Below are positions 1 to 10,546 of a stretch of 64,000 bases of DNA, in pieces. The stretch spans positions 20,978,903 through 21,042,902 of the forward strand of contig CM036243.1 of the NCBI GenBank assembly GCA_020698575.1, written 5' to 3'. The stretch comes from Bostrychus sinensis. Lineage: Eukaryota; Chordata; Actinopteri; Gobiiformes; Eleotridae. The notes below the pieces were generated by a model. The model ran no database searches. It saw only the letters and a program-made list of their open reading frames with translations, and was not told the origin of the DNA. The translations under genes were made by a program, and so were the position numbers. Within the stretch, counting starts at the first letter, position 1. Each line of letters opens with the position of its first letter.

Positions 1-78
1 CATTCTGACAAGATTGGTGTTTTCATCTTGGGCTGCAATTTGATATCAGCAGATGAGCTAAGTAAACTACTTTATGTA

Positions 79-541
79 CACTCAAGGAAAAACAGAAACG
101 CACCATTTTCATTTTCTCAATTTGTCAAAAAAATATTACAGCCAGTGAAAAATTACAGACTACAATGAGTTTAGTACTAATCTGAGTCAAAATGAAATGA
201 TTTTCCTGTTTTCCTGGTTCCGGTTGATTGATTTTGATGAGCAATAACAACTGTATTTTTGTATTAATCACCTATGTCTGGGTCATGAGTAAAACTCAGA
301 GATGAATTGGACCTGTCCTCAATTGTGCACAACCATTCCCTATAAAAAGACACCAAAATGGAAAAATGATGCTTTATTGTTTGGTCATGTTATTGTTATT
401 GTCATAAGCATTGATTAATTGGGTCTGAATATCAGGGACGGGTATATGGTTGATGTGCACATGTAATATTTCCATCAAAAATAAGTAACCAAAAAAAAAT
501 GTGTTAAAAAAGCAGTGGTGCGTTTCTTTTTTCCTTGAGTG
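79..541. mobile_element. Tc1/mariner-type MITE, non-autonomous
   Basis: The two ends are inverted copies of each other: CACTCAAGGAAAAA..AGAAACGCACCA on the left and its reverse complement at 514-541. A TA dinucleotide flanks both ends (77-78 and 542-543), the target-site duplication typical of Tc1/mariner transposons. The 463-bp interior is AT-rich and has no transposase reading frame, so it would depend on an outside transposase. The superfamily call rests only on the TA duplication. Confidence 0.7.
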
Positions 542-1528
542 TATTTAATGTAAAAAGCAATTTTACTATAATGATGTTACAGCATAATCTTGGAGGCAGC
601 TCTGAAAAAGCTTATGCCTCATGTTCATGTTGTGTATAATTTAGTGTTAGCAAGGCACAGTTAAGGAACAAAAATGCAGAAGTTAAAGTTTAGGTCTCTA
701 ATGAAATTTAAAAATGTTAAAAACATTTTAAGGTGCAACAACTTAATAACTAGTTACTAATTCAACTATAATGTTCATTGTGAGTGTAGCCACAAGCCGT
801 ACCAGAATAAAACTATGTACTAATTACGTCACTTGTTCTGATACAGTGAAGCTCGAAATTATTCATACCCCTGGCAAATTCTGACTTTAAGTTATTCAAC
901 CAGCAATTTTTTTTTGACCGGAAATGACACAGGCTTCTCCCAAAAGACAATAAGACGATGTACAAGAAGTATCGGGGAAAAAAAAATTCTCAGCTTTTTT
1001 TACATTTGAACAAAAAGTGGCATCTCCAAAATTATTCATACCCTTCCCAATAATCAATAGAAAAGCCTTTATTGGCTATTACAGCAATCAAACACTTCCT
1101 ATAATTGCTGACCAGCTTGTTGCATGTCTCCTTGGTATTTTTGCCCATTGATCTTTAGCAATGAGCTCCAACTCTTTCAGGTTGAGGGTCTCTTTGCCAT
1201 CACCCTGATCTTTAGCTCCCTTCACAGATTCTCAATTGGTTTCAAGTCAGGACCCTGGCTTGGCTACTGCAAAACATTAATGTTTTTGTCTGCTAGCCAT
1301 TTCTTCACCACTTTTGCTGTGTGTTTTGGGTTGTTGTTGTGCTGAAATGTCCACTGGTGCCCAAGGCCAAGTTTCTCTGCAGACTGCCTGATGTTGAGAA
1401 TTTTGATGTATTGCTCCTTTTTCATGGTGCCGTTTACTGTGATTAGGTTCCAGGGTCCACCAGCTGAAAAACACCCCCAAAACATTAGGTTCCCACCGCC
1501 AGGTTTGACAGAGGGGATGGTGTTCTTA

Positions 1529-2843
1529 TGGTACGTTCACGCCAGACGCGAATGAGGCGTCAAATTCATTCGCGTCTAGTTGGATGCGTGACCATTTTGA
1601 ATTCACTCGCGTCATTCGCGAATTCACTCGCGCAAATGAGGCGAATTGTTCGCTTCGTGTCAAATGAGGGGCATGGCCGCTAGGGCTCCCAAACTCCCAA
1701 ATGAGCCTGTCTCGGTTTGGTCACCTGTGTCTACGAGGACCTCTCCCCAGGACACTGCTGCTGTACAGCAGCATTAACCCCAGAGACAGAGCTGAGACAG
1801 TCTGAGGTTATTTCTTGTACATTAGCTCTCTCTAGTGGTTTTGGGGTCTAGTCTAGTCACAGGCTCTGTATTTTCTGTTGTTCTGGAGAGTGCAAAAACT
1901 GCTAATATAACAAGCACATCTCAATAGACTATTTTGGTAAAGTTAACCCCCCTTTATATTTAATTGTATTTGTGTGTTCTTCATGTCACGATGATCAGAG
2001 TGAGCCTCTGTCACAGGCTCGTATCACATATAACAGCTCTAACCACACTCACACAAAGACTAAACAGCCATATTTATTTTATTTTTATAGTGTTTTCTAT
2101 CAGGGCTGTTTTTGTTTCCTGTCTTCATAAAAGTTGAAGAGCTGCTGTAGGCTGTAGCTTTTATCTCCGGGTTCACTCTGACAGCCTCGATGATTGTTTT
2201 GCTGGATCTCCGAGGCAGGGATCCCCTCCTGTTACGTCGTACGTAACCACGTCATTGCTACAGCAGGTCCCTGATTGGTTAACGCGCCGCGAATGTTCGC
2301 AGAAGTTCAAATTTTTCAACTTCCGCGACCAGCGCGTGGGACGCGAATCTGCGTTGTTCGCGTCTTCCGCCGATTCGCGGGACTCGCGCGTCAAACGCTC
2401 AATTCGCGCTATTCGCGCAATTCGCTTGATTCGCGTCATTCGCTCCGCAGGAAGCTTGTTCGCGCCTGAACGCGGCTTTCCATAGACTTAACATGGTAAT
2501 CACTCGCGCCTGACGCCTGAAGGCTGATTTATACTTCCGCGTCTTCTTGACGCCAAACTACCACCGTTGGCTCAACGGCGTTGAAAACCCTTCATACTTC
2601 TGCGTTGCTCCTCTGCGTCGTTCAATGCAGTGCCAATTCATCGCGAGACCAAGCAACCAATCACAGCGCACGCGGTCCGCGTCGCCTTGACGCGTAGTTA
2701 CATTTTTGGCCAGGTGCACGTCAGGGCTACGGCGTAGGTTTTGAGAGGGCTCCCGGCGACGCAAAGGGGTCCGCGGGGCTACGCCGTCAATTTGACGCGG
2801 AAGTATAAATCAGCCTTGATTCGCGTTCGGTGTGAACGTACCA
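1529..2843. mobile_element. Harbinger-like MITE nested in the Tc1 transposase
   Basis: The ends form an inverted repeat of about 34 bp starting TGGTACGTTCAC (left) with GTGAACGTACCA at the right, about four mismatches once the inner insertion at 2521-2816 is removed. The 3-bp sequence TTA flanks both ends (1526-1528 and 2844-2846), as expected for PIF/Harbinger elements. Subterminal DNA is full of short GAATTCGCG/ATTCGCG motifs in both orientations, a strong CpG contrast with the AT-rich surroundings. It has no transposase frame. Short ORFs here rich in Arg-Ile-Ala are products of these repeats. Confidence 0.85.
2521..2816. mobile_element. Small MITE nested inside the Harbinger-like MITE
   Basis: This 296-bp element has perfect terminal inverted repeats AGGCTGATTTATACTTCCGC / GCGGAAGTATAAATCAGCCT. 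TGA flanks both ends (2518-2520, 2817-2819). Excising it with one TGA restores the matching right end of the host MITE, which proves the order of insertion. It is GC-rich inside and non-coding. The 3-bp duplication suggests a Harbinger-type mobiliser, but the family is not certain. Confidence 0.88.
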
Positions 2844-3786
2844 TTAGGGTTGAAGGCTTCTCATTTTTTACGCCAAATGAAGGATACATCATTGTGGCCA
2901 AACAATTCAATTTTTGTTTCGCCTGACCATAAAACAGAAGACCAGAAGTCTTCTCCTTTGTCCAGACGAGCATTTGCAAATGCCAAGCGGGCTTTTTTGT
3001 GCCTTATCTGGAGAAGTGGTGTCCTCCTTGGTCTGCGCTCGTGGAACCCAGCGGTGTGCAGTGTGCATTGGACTGTGTGCCTTGAGATGTTGCCACCAGC
3101 AGATCCCAGATTCATCAGGATGGCCTTAGTGGTGATCCTTGGATTATTTTTTTTACCTCTCTCACTATTCTCCTGGCCAGCACAGGTGTCACTTTTGGCT
3201 TCCGACCACATCCTCTGAGATTTGTCACAGTGCAGAACGTCTTGTATTTTTTAATACTACTTTGCACTGTAGCCACTGGCTCCTCAGAACATTTTGATAT
3301 GGTCTTATAGCTCTTTCCTGACTTGTGAGCAACCACAATGCGCAGCCGCAGGTCCTCAGAGAGCTCCTTTGTCTTAGCCATGACTGCCCACAAACCAACA
3401 GCAGAGAGCTTCTGTTTTTCACCTGTTGTGTTGATTAAAACAGCTATTTCCAATGAATCAGGGTAATTAGGATGCTTTAGAAGAGCATGGGCTATTAGGA
3501 ATGGTCTAGAACTTTGGATTTTCCCATAGACTGTGACAGTTTGCAAAGGGTATGAATAATTTTGGACATGCCACTTTTTGTTCAAATGTAAATAAAAGCT
3601 GAGAAATATTTTTTTTTCCACAATGATCCTTTTTGTACATTGTCTTATCTTTTGGGAGAAGCCTGTGTCATTTCCGGTCCAAAAAAAATTTGCTGGTTGA
3701 ATAAAAGTAACTTAAAGTCAGAATTTGCCAGGGGTATGAATAATTTGGGGCTTCACTGTATGAGACACACTATGCCAATTTTACAG

Positions 3787-5633
3787 GAATGCATTCAACT
3801 GCTACAACTACTTCTTCTTCTTCTACAACGTGGTGATTGGAATAACAAGCTGCTTCTTCAGGATACTGGTCAGCTTAACATTAGGGACATGGCTGGTGTC
3901 GCGCATTGATCGAACCATCATGCAGAAAGGATACGAGACATTTGATAGGGGTAAGTGAAAAGCCACCTACAGGTACAAACTACCTTTAGTTTAGCAAGTT
4001 AATCTTTTAGCCTGAAAAATTTTTTTTAGGCAAATGACAGTATTTTTTAAAAGATTAATAGTAATAACCATACTCTTAATTAAATCATTTTCAGAAACAA
4101 AGAGATTATATTTTTTTTGTGTTATATCCCTTATTGAACCAGGCAATATCTTTGAGATTACAAATCTCTTTTTTAAAGAGTGACCTGGACATTGTGTGGA
4201 GTTTGCATGTTGTACTCCTGACCAGGATCCTAGCTCAAGATCTGGGGAAGGGTCCACTCCTGACAGGTTGCTCCAGCGGCACTGAAGGATGGGTCAAATG
4301 CAGACAACAAATTTCCTTACGGGGACCTTAAAAAACATAGCCGCAATAGATGAAACACAACAAACACATGTATACACACTAAAGGGAAATAACTTCTCCC
4401 CATGTTACAAGTTCTGATTCAGTTCAGGTCCTTCTATAAAGCATTCTACAAAGAAGGAGCTGCATAATGAAAAGCTAATTTTACCCAGCTCTCTCCTGAC
4501 CCTAGGAACAACCATAGACCGTACTGCTTTTGGTGGCTGTGTAATAATAATAATAATAATAATCTTTATTTATTAAGCACTTTTAAAAACAAGGTTTACA
4601 AAGTGCTTAGCAACAAAAAGATTAACAAAATCAACACATAAACAGGATAAATAAAAAAAAACAATTATTATAAAAAGGCAAGTCAATAAAAGTAGATTTG
4701 GATGGTGCCAGCCTGGTCTCCTCAGGCAGGTCGTTCCAGAGTCAAGGGGCTCAGACTAAAAAAGCTCGGTCACCTTTGGTCTTGAGTCTCGACTCTGGAA
4801 CAGAGGTCCCTGTTATATATGTACACAGATAAGATGGAAGCAGTCCAAGAGGATACCTTTATATTTTATAAGTCTGCTGACATACTGTACGTAGATATGG
4901 AGTAAGAACATACAGAGCACAGTGGTGAAAGCCCAGTGATACACAGCTTCTTTAGGTGTTGTTTGGGTGCTTTCATAAGAGCAGCTCACCATTATCCAGC
5001 AAAGATAAAAATGTTTTCTCACAAAGAACAGTATCAAAGACAGACCGTGTCATCGGTATACAAATGGAAAATGGCATTTGATGCATTTTGACAGAGAATA
5101 TTGATATAATGATTAACAATGGAACATAACGTTTGAAGCAGTGGTATCCAAAAAAGGTACGGTCATATTTATGAATTTACTCTACTTTGTATTATTTAGG
5201 CTATCGAACATGGATTGGGATGATCTTTGCCGACCACTACCACAACAATCCGGTCATGGTGTGCTTCTGTCAGCTGCTGCTTTCCCACACTGAACAGATC
5301 CAACATGGCTCCACTTACTCTGTACTTAACAGTGCACCGAGTGGTAAGTGGCCTGTGCCAATATTGTGCTGCACTGCCCATGCTGCTCCCTTTAAGTTAG
5401 TCTAATTTACTTTTATTTCAGATTCAGCGAACAGTTTGGTCAGGAAGCGCTGGAGATTGTTTTACACTTTACTGAAGAACCCTCATCTGATCCCTCTCAG
5501 AAAGCACCACCTCTCTGCAGCTGTGCCACTGAAGTTATCATCATCTCCACAGGCAGACATTGTGGTGCGAGCCTGGCTAATGCGCTCACAAGCAGCCCCA
5601 GAGTCAGTGGAGATGGTCCCAGGACAATGCTAA
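3787..5633 (+). CDS. stra6l: stra6l-like retinol transporter, upstream copy (last three exons)
   Basis: Three exons encode the C-terminal part of a STRA6/RBPR2-family multi-pass membrane receptor, which takes retinol from plasma retinol-binding protein into cells. The exons are 3787-3950, 5200-5343 and 5422-5633. They read NYFFFFYNVVIGITSCFF..GTWLVSRIDRTIMQKGY, GYRTWIGMIFADHYHNNPVM..CFCQLLLSH and RKRWRLFYTLLKNPHLIPLRKHHLS, ending VPGQC then TAA. Lengths of the first two (164 and 144 bp) and all phases are identical to exons 16-17 of the second copy at 10.5-16.2 kb, so this is a tandem paralogue. All three frames are open with canonical splice sites. No upstream exon is recognisable in 1-842; the rest must lie left of the window or be lost. 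A Tc1 insertion ends 26 bp before the first acceptor, so whether this copy is still spliced normally is uncertain. Confidence 0.85.
4190..4335 (+). repeat. Dispersed fish repeat fragment (SINE-like tail)
   Basis: The stretch carries phrases seen in many fish genomes, such as GTGTGGAGTTTGCATGTTGT and GACAGGTTGCTCCAGCGGCA, followed by ATGGGTCAAATGCAGACAAC. It lies in an intron of the first stra6l copy. Family assignment is from memory of similar repeats, not a search. Confidence 0.4.
4535..4830 (-). repeat. Dispersed repeat with (AAT)n end
   Basis: It begins with a (TAA)n tract at 4544-4562, followed by CTTTATTTATTAAGCACTTT and then GTCGTTCCAGAGTCAAGGGG and AGCTCGGTCACCTTTGGTCT. The simple-repeat end on the left suggests a retroposed 3' tail read on the minus strand. 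The motif set is common in teleost introns. No coding frame. Confidence 0.45.
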
Positions 5634-5667
5634 GAACTGTGAGAGACAACCCACTTACTCCAAAATA

Positions 5668-6480
5668 GGGCTGGGTATTTCCAACAACCTCGCGATATAA
5701 TACATATCCCAATACATTCTGAACAATGCAGAGTCAAACAAGTTTACTAAATTAATGTTTTATATTATGTATATTGGCTGGGATATAACCTAACCATCAT
5801 GACAATAACAGCAATTAGTACAATAAAAAAAAACACACACACATTTTAACTAAATTTAATATAACCTTATTAACTGCCTTAACTGGCAGCTATGGCTTAT
5901 CTAGCCTACGTCTCGTCATGTTTTTGTGAAGAAACAAATGTATCTACATGTTGAGCTGAGCTGTAATATCCCCAGCAGTGGAGCATATCTCCTCTGCTGC
6001 TGCACTTGGACCCTGGATGCAGTGATTATTTCAGGCCAAGTTATACACAAGAGGATCAGTAACATTGTGCTCCCTGCCCCCAGTGACACACGTTGGCTCT
6101 GTGTTGTGCTAACGTTACCTGTTGCTAGCGGCAGATCAGTGTTGTGTCTTGTGTTAAGACAGAGATCTGAGTTATGTTACTGCAGTAACATCATTTCACT
6201 GCAGAACCTACAAACTGCATGAGCCGTCTAACTCCTGATGCCTTGGTGTCTTAAAAGTCCAAAATTGATAATTCCCCTCAAGTTTTGCTGACTGAAAAAA
6301 AACGCCATCTTCTTTCCATCCTCAGCATGTTTGTTTACTGCGAAGGGACGCATGCTGCTGCTGTGCTGCCACCTATGGCAGAAATGTCTACTGCACCTTC
6401 AAAACTGCTGTTCGAGCTATTTATGACATATTAACGTCATTTCAACAGCTGTATCGATACATGTGTTGTCTAGAAGTACT
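5668..6480. repeat. Degenerate AGGGCTGGG-type hAT-like element
   Basis: It begins TAGGGCTGGGTATTTCC and ends in sequence with ATCGATACATGTGTTG, resembling the ends of the abundant fish hAT family that starts TAGGGCTGGG. No clean target-site duplication could be found, and the right boundary is a guess. The 98-residue open frame at 5926-6222 inside it looks like chance. Confidence 0.35.
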
Positions 6481-7249
6481 TCATAATATTTGTATGTAAC
6501 AAATAAAAAAATACATTGTAGAATCTATACTGTAACTTGTATTTTTTCCAAAGAGCATACAATTAATGTAAGCATGCCTGGGTGCTATGGTAAAAAAATC
6601 AGATCAACAAAGAAATATTACTTTCCCCAACCTATAGTTGTAGGCCTGACTGACAGCAGCGCAGTGAAAACAAGTAAGGGGTAAGTAAGTAAGTCCTGGA
6701 AAATTCTTGGTAAAAAAAAAGTGTATGAACCCTGTTTGTTACAAAGTTAAGAAACACTGTTGTTTTGAATGTTACAGAAATATTGAAAAGGGAATTGCAT
6801 TTAATTGTAACATGGAAATTCTTATTTTTCTATTTTGAAAATGTTACTGTGTTGAAAGTTGTTAGAAAATATATTTCTTGTGCACTGAAGTTTGTTATTT
6901 TAATGTTATTGTGTACATTTAGTTCACAGCAGATACTGGGCACACATAGTAAGTGTGCTGTGTGGATAGGCCAAACAATACACTGTACACAAATAAGGCA
7001 TATTTAAATGTGGTGCAATTATGTCTGCCATACGCCATACAAAACATAGACTATATACCCTTATAACTTATGTCAACAAATTAAGATACTCATAAAATAA
7101 TACCAGCAGCTACATAAACAGCCTCTGTGTACTGTTGGTCTGTGTGCAGAGGTGTGTCCACTTCATCTGCCTATTTCCCACAAAGTTTTATTGCTGATAA
7201 CAGAGGGAACTGCTAGGTTTCTGTCACTGGTTATTCATCCACCACCACC

Positions 7250-8343
7250 ATGACTTGGAAAGTTGTTTTTCTGGGACTTCTGCTTGTCTATGTGGCAGCA
7301 GGTAGGGCATTATTATTGGACAATTAATAATTCATTAAATAAAATACTTGACAATTTTATATGTTGCTGACTAAAGACATTTTATCTTGTCTTCAGTCAG
7401 CAGATATATATAAGTCACAACTTATAGGATAAAAATCTTACAAAATGGTCCTTTAACTGTAGTCAGATTTCCTGTTACTTTTTTTTTTTTTTTTTTACAG
7501 ATGATACCAAGAACTCTGGTCATATGAGAAAGGTGATGAAACTGTATAGCGTTTTGGGGGATTTTTTTGGAAGCTGAAGAAAAATTTAACTATGAATAAT
7601 AAAATATGATTAAAAAAAATTGGATAGCATTATACTACAGTAGACCCAAACCCTGTAAATGTGTATTAATAGTAGTTTGATTGTTGTTTTGGTTCATTAG
7701 CCCTCTTGCCCCGACATGGATGAGATCATGGCGTGTCCCATGAACCTTGCCCCCGTGTGCGGTAGCGACGGAAAGACATACGCAAATGAGTGCGCGTTGT
7801 GCGCCGAAAAACAGTGAGTGCATACAGCTGTGATATTTCAATGACCTTCCCAACAAATGCAGTCCTATATTAAAAAGGTGTGAGGAAGAAGTGTGGCGCC
7901 CTCTAGTGGTTGGAAAGCGTCAAAAGCTCTCACAATAGCTCTCTGCCAAATGTGCAGATTCAGTATTCTCCAGACAGGACTGTTTTTATTTGACTTCATT
8001 TTATTTTAAAGGGTAACTCGTAATCAAATGGCTTTACCTCACTATGTCATATGTAAAAAATATCTCAAAAGTAGTAAAAAGATTGTGGGTAAAGAATAAA
8101 AAGGCTTTGTGTGGTAAATTCAATTCACAATAACAGCACATAGAGCCTGTATTAAATGGGGTATTCTCAAATTAATTTATTTACATTTCTGATTTGAAGT
8201 TAGATTGAAGTTGTATTTGTGTTGAACAGATGCAAGTGAAATTTAGTATGTGATATATCCATATCATTTTTTACAGAATGACCAAACAGGACATATTGGT
8301 TGCCAAGGAGGAAAGCTGCTGTGGTCAAATGGAGTGCAATTAA
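7250..8343 (+). CDS. Kazal-type secreted serine protease inhibitor (SPINK-like)
   Basis: Four exons join in frame: 7250-7301, 7501-7532, 7701-7813 and 8277-8343, all with GT-AG sites. The product is about 87 residues. It starts with a signal peptide (MTWKVVFLGLLLVYVAA) and a short linker, then one Kazal domain with PVCGSDGKTYANECALC, the family signature. Kazal domains block serine proteases through an exposed loop after the second cysteine; here that loop reads ACPMNLAPVC, placing Met at the predicted P1 site, which would favour elastase- or chymotrypsin-like targets over trypsin (inference). The C-terminus ESCCGQMECN adds two cysteines beyond the six expected. A poly(A) signal AATAAA lies at 8399-8404. 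It sits between two stra6l copies with no functional link visible. Upstream DNA (6480-7249) is AT-rich with no other feature seen. Confidence 0.88.
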
Positions 8344-8398
8344 TCTGAAAGGAAAAAGACCTTGCTTTCTTACTGTGGGATGTCCAAAAATGAGGCAA

Positions 8399-8404
8399 AA
8401 TAAA
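8399..8404 (+). terminator. Poly(A) signal of the Kazal gene
   Basis: AATAAA lies 56 bases after the stop codon, a suitable distance for a short 3' untranslated region. A long T run follows at 8441-8458. Confidence 0.6.
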
Positions 8405-8459
8405 CAACACTAAACAGCAAATTGGGTTTTTATTTGTGTTTTTTTTTTTTTTTTTTTAA

Positions 8460-9640
8460 CATGCAAATATAACATAAATAGATGATAAAGACAATAATTA
8501 AAACAAGAACAAAAAAAAGTTAATACATATTAATACAAATGTTATTATATACATATAAATATATGTTCAAAAAGGAGGGGGTGGAAGTATAAACTTATTT
8601 AGTCCCACTCCTTTTAACCATTCAACATAAGTTACATTGTGTTCACATTCTATTCCCTGAGTAATTAAACATAAGACAATAGTATACTACCAAACCATCC
8701 AGCATGCCCTGCAGTATTTACAATTTACCCGTACTCATAAGAGTGATAATGAAACGTTTTTGAATATTGTTCGGCAATAAATTATTTTTGGCCTTGAATA
8801 ATACTTGTGTAGCAAGAAAAGCATCTAGATCTGAGAATTTAAGTGGTTTGGACTTGAGAAATAGAGAGTTGGTATGATCCCAATATCCAGCCTTATGGCC
8901 ATAACATATTGCCCTCTTTTGAAGTGTGACTAATGATTGCAAACTTGTTTTACAGTTATTTCCCCAGACTTGAGCGCAGTATGTGAGATATGGTAATACA
9001 AAAAAACTATAAAGGATATACAGTGTTCTGTGTTTCATTCATTTTATTCATATTTAAAGACACTTTATTTACTGTAAGCTATAATTTAATTTTGTTAAAT
9101 TTAGTTGTGATATCAATAATTTTTTATTTTTTATTTTTGCAGGTCAGGACCAGAGCAAAACAGATTTGTGTCATCAGCAAACAAGAAGGGTTTCAAAAGT
9201 GTGGATACTCAGGATAAATCATTATTATAAAGAATAATCAGCTTAGGTTCCAATACTGACCCCTGTGGGACCCCAAAGGTAATGCTTAAACACTGGGAAC
9301 TGTAATCCTCTAACCATACAAACTGCTTCCTATCACTGAGATAACTCTACACCTGTAAAACTATGCCCCAGATACCACACCATTCTAATTCACTAAATAA
9401 AATATTATGATCTATGGAATGCTTTACTTAAGTCCACAAAATATTCCAGCTGTGTGATGTTTCTGATGTAAAGAAGTTGTTATTTCCTCAACTGAATCTA
9501 TAATTGCTAAGGATGTTGAATGATTTGCCCTAAAACCATAATGATAATGACATTCAGAGAGTAATTTGTGGTTATTAATGAAGTTTTCCAACTGGCTACT
9601 AAGAAGTTTTTTAAGGATTTTGTTTTCTGTCATGTTTGAA
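8460..9640 (-). mobile_element. L2/CR1-like LINE fragment, reverse transcriptase remnant
   Basis: Minus-strand translations show, in 5' to 3' order, ILKKLLSSQLENFINNHKLL with YGFRANHSTSLA (about 9424-9633), GVPQGSVLEP (9246-9274) and LPYLTYCAQVWGNNCKTSLQ with LVTLQKRAI (about 8880-9000). These are consecutive reverse-transcriptase landmarks of L2/CR1-type non-LTR elements. The frame is broken, and the first motif ends AGIFCGLK where the family has F-x-D-L, so a catalytic Asp is lost. It is a dead 3' fragment. The 3' end near 8570-8620 carries the phrase GGAGGGGGTGGAAGTATAAA seen in fish L2-like tails. Confidence 0.8.
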
Positions 9641-10546
9641 TTAAACTATCAAACAGACTGTTTTTTATGTCTACATTTACTATATTCAATTAGAGACATC
9701 ATTATAACAGAGTCTCTATTCCATGGGGCCTTTACTTTTTACACACAGCCACCAGCTGTCACTAACTTTATTTTAGACCATATTGTTTATCTCTGTCCTG
9801 GACCAAGGGACAAAGCAGCTGAGTTTCACAACATTTAGAAAATAAATACATAGTGTTTTTAAAAATGTGAAAAAGGTTCCAAGCAATACTGTGTTTTAAA
9901 AGAGATCAAAATGCACTTTGTGTTAAGACGTGTTCAGTATAAGAAGAATTTTTAAATTAAATTTTTTCCAATATTATCCCTTCTAATATTCTTGAACATG
10001 TTAAAACATTTGACCACATCTTCTCAAAAGCAGGTGCCATTGCAAAATTAACTCTAGTATTGATAACGATGTTGTTAGGATTTCTTTACAAATAAAAAAA
10101 AAAATCCTTCTGACAAAAAAGTGAGTTTGCACGACCTTGAACCATAACTGTGTACATTTTCACTTTTTAGATCAACATACTGTGTTACGGACCAGGAAGA
10201 CATTACAATAATTACAACAAAAGAAACTGCAAAGATATGAGGTGAATGAGCCGGCGGTTATCTCTGTGGGAGAGTTAAATGTTTGCACTCCTTGTACTCA
10301 GTAACATGGTGGTCAGTGTCACATGCCTGAATCACTATGTAATCAAGACAAATGTTGAGCTCAAAGGGAAGTGAAAAATAGCAGCGGTGCATAAAGTCAG
10401 ACCGCGCAAAGAAGGAAAACAAAGATTTAAGGATCAAAGTTCACTTTCAAACCAGGAAATGCTATAGCACCTATCTGCACTAGCCTCATCTGACTTCAGA
10501 TCACAACACCAAAGTTTCCACTCCTCTACACACTGACTAATCCATC
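9640..10546. other. Intergenic DNA before stra6l copy 2
   Basis: No gene or clear repeat was seen in this AT-rich stretch. The last 200 bases should contain the stra6l promoter and 5' untranslated region; I could not pick out a TATA box or start site with confidence. Confidence 0.4.

Larger units (their letters stand above)
1032..3381 (-). pseudogene. Tc1 transposase pseudogene, split by a MITE
   Basis: Translation on the minus strand starts MAKTKELSEDLRLRIV near 3381. It continues through a helix-turn-helix DNA-binding region with GCGRKPKVTP, then after a frameshift near an A/T run at about 3147 through NNPRITTKAIL and KARLAFANARLDK. The C-terminal half resumes at about 1500 (MFWGCFSAGG) and ends ANKGFSIDYWEGYE at 1032. 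Several disabling changes are visible. The first catalytic Asp of the family WSDE motif reads WSGE. The second motif, normally QDNDPKH, reads QHNNNPKH. A TAG replaces Trp after NVLQ, another in-frame TGA follows PIENL, and a 1.3-kb MITE splits the frame. It cannot encode active enzyme. Confidence 0.9.
844..3758 (-). mobile_element. Tc1-like DNA transposon, defective, with nested insertions
   Basis: About 50 bp at each end are near-perfect inverted repeats beginning CAGTGAAGC and containing ATTATTCATACCCCTGGC. TA flanks both ends (842-843, 3759-3760). A second copy of the ATTCATACCCTT motif lies about 190 bp inside each end, so the termini have the IR/DR layout of fish Tc1 elements. The transposase is on the minus strand and is interrupted by a 1.3-kb MITE at 1529-2843. 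The right end lies only 26 bp before the splice acceptor of the next stra6l exon. The intact TA duplication and near-identical ends suggest a fairly young insertion. Confidence 0.93.

Noticed and set aside
2173..2485. Arg/Ile/Ala-rich open frames on both strands
   Set aside because: They are translations of repeated ATTCGCG motifs inside a non-coding MITE.
2832..3218. 128-codon plus-strand open frame
   Set aside because: It is the antisense shadow of the Tc1 transposase pseudogene.
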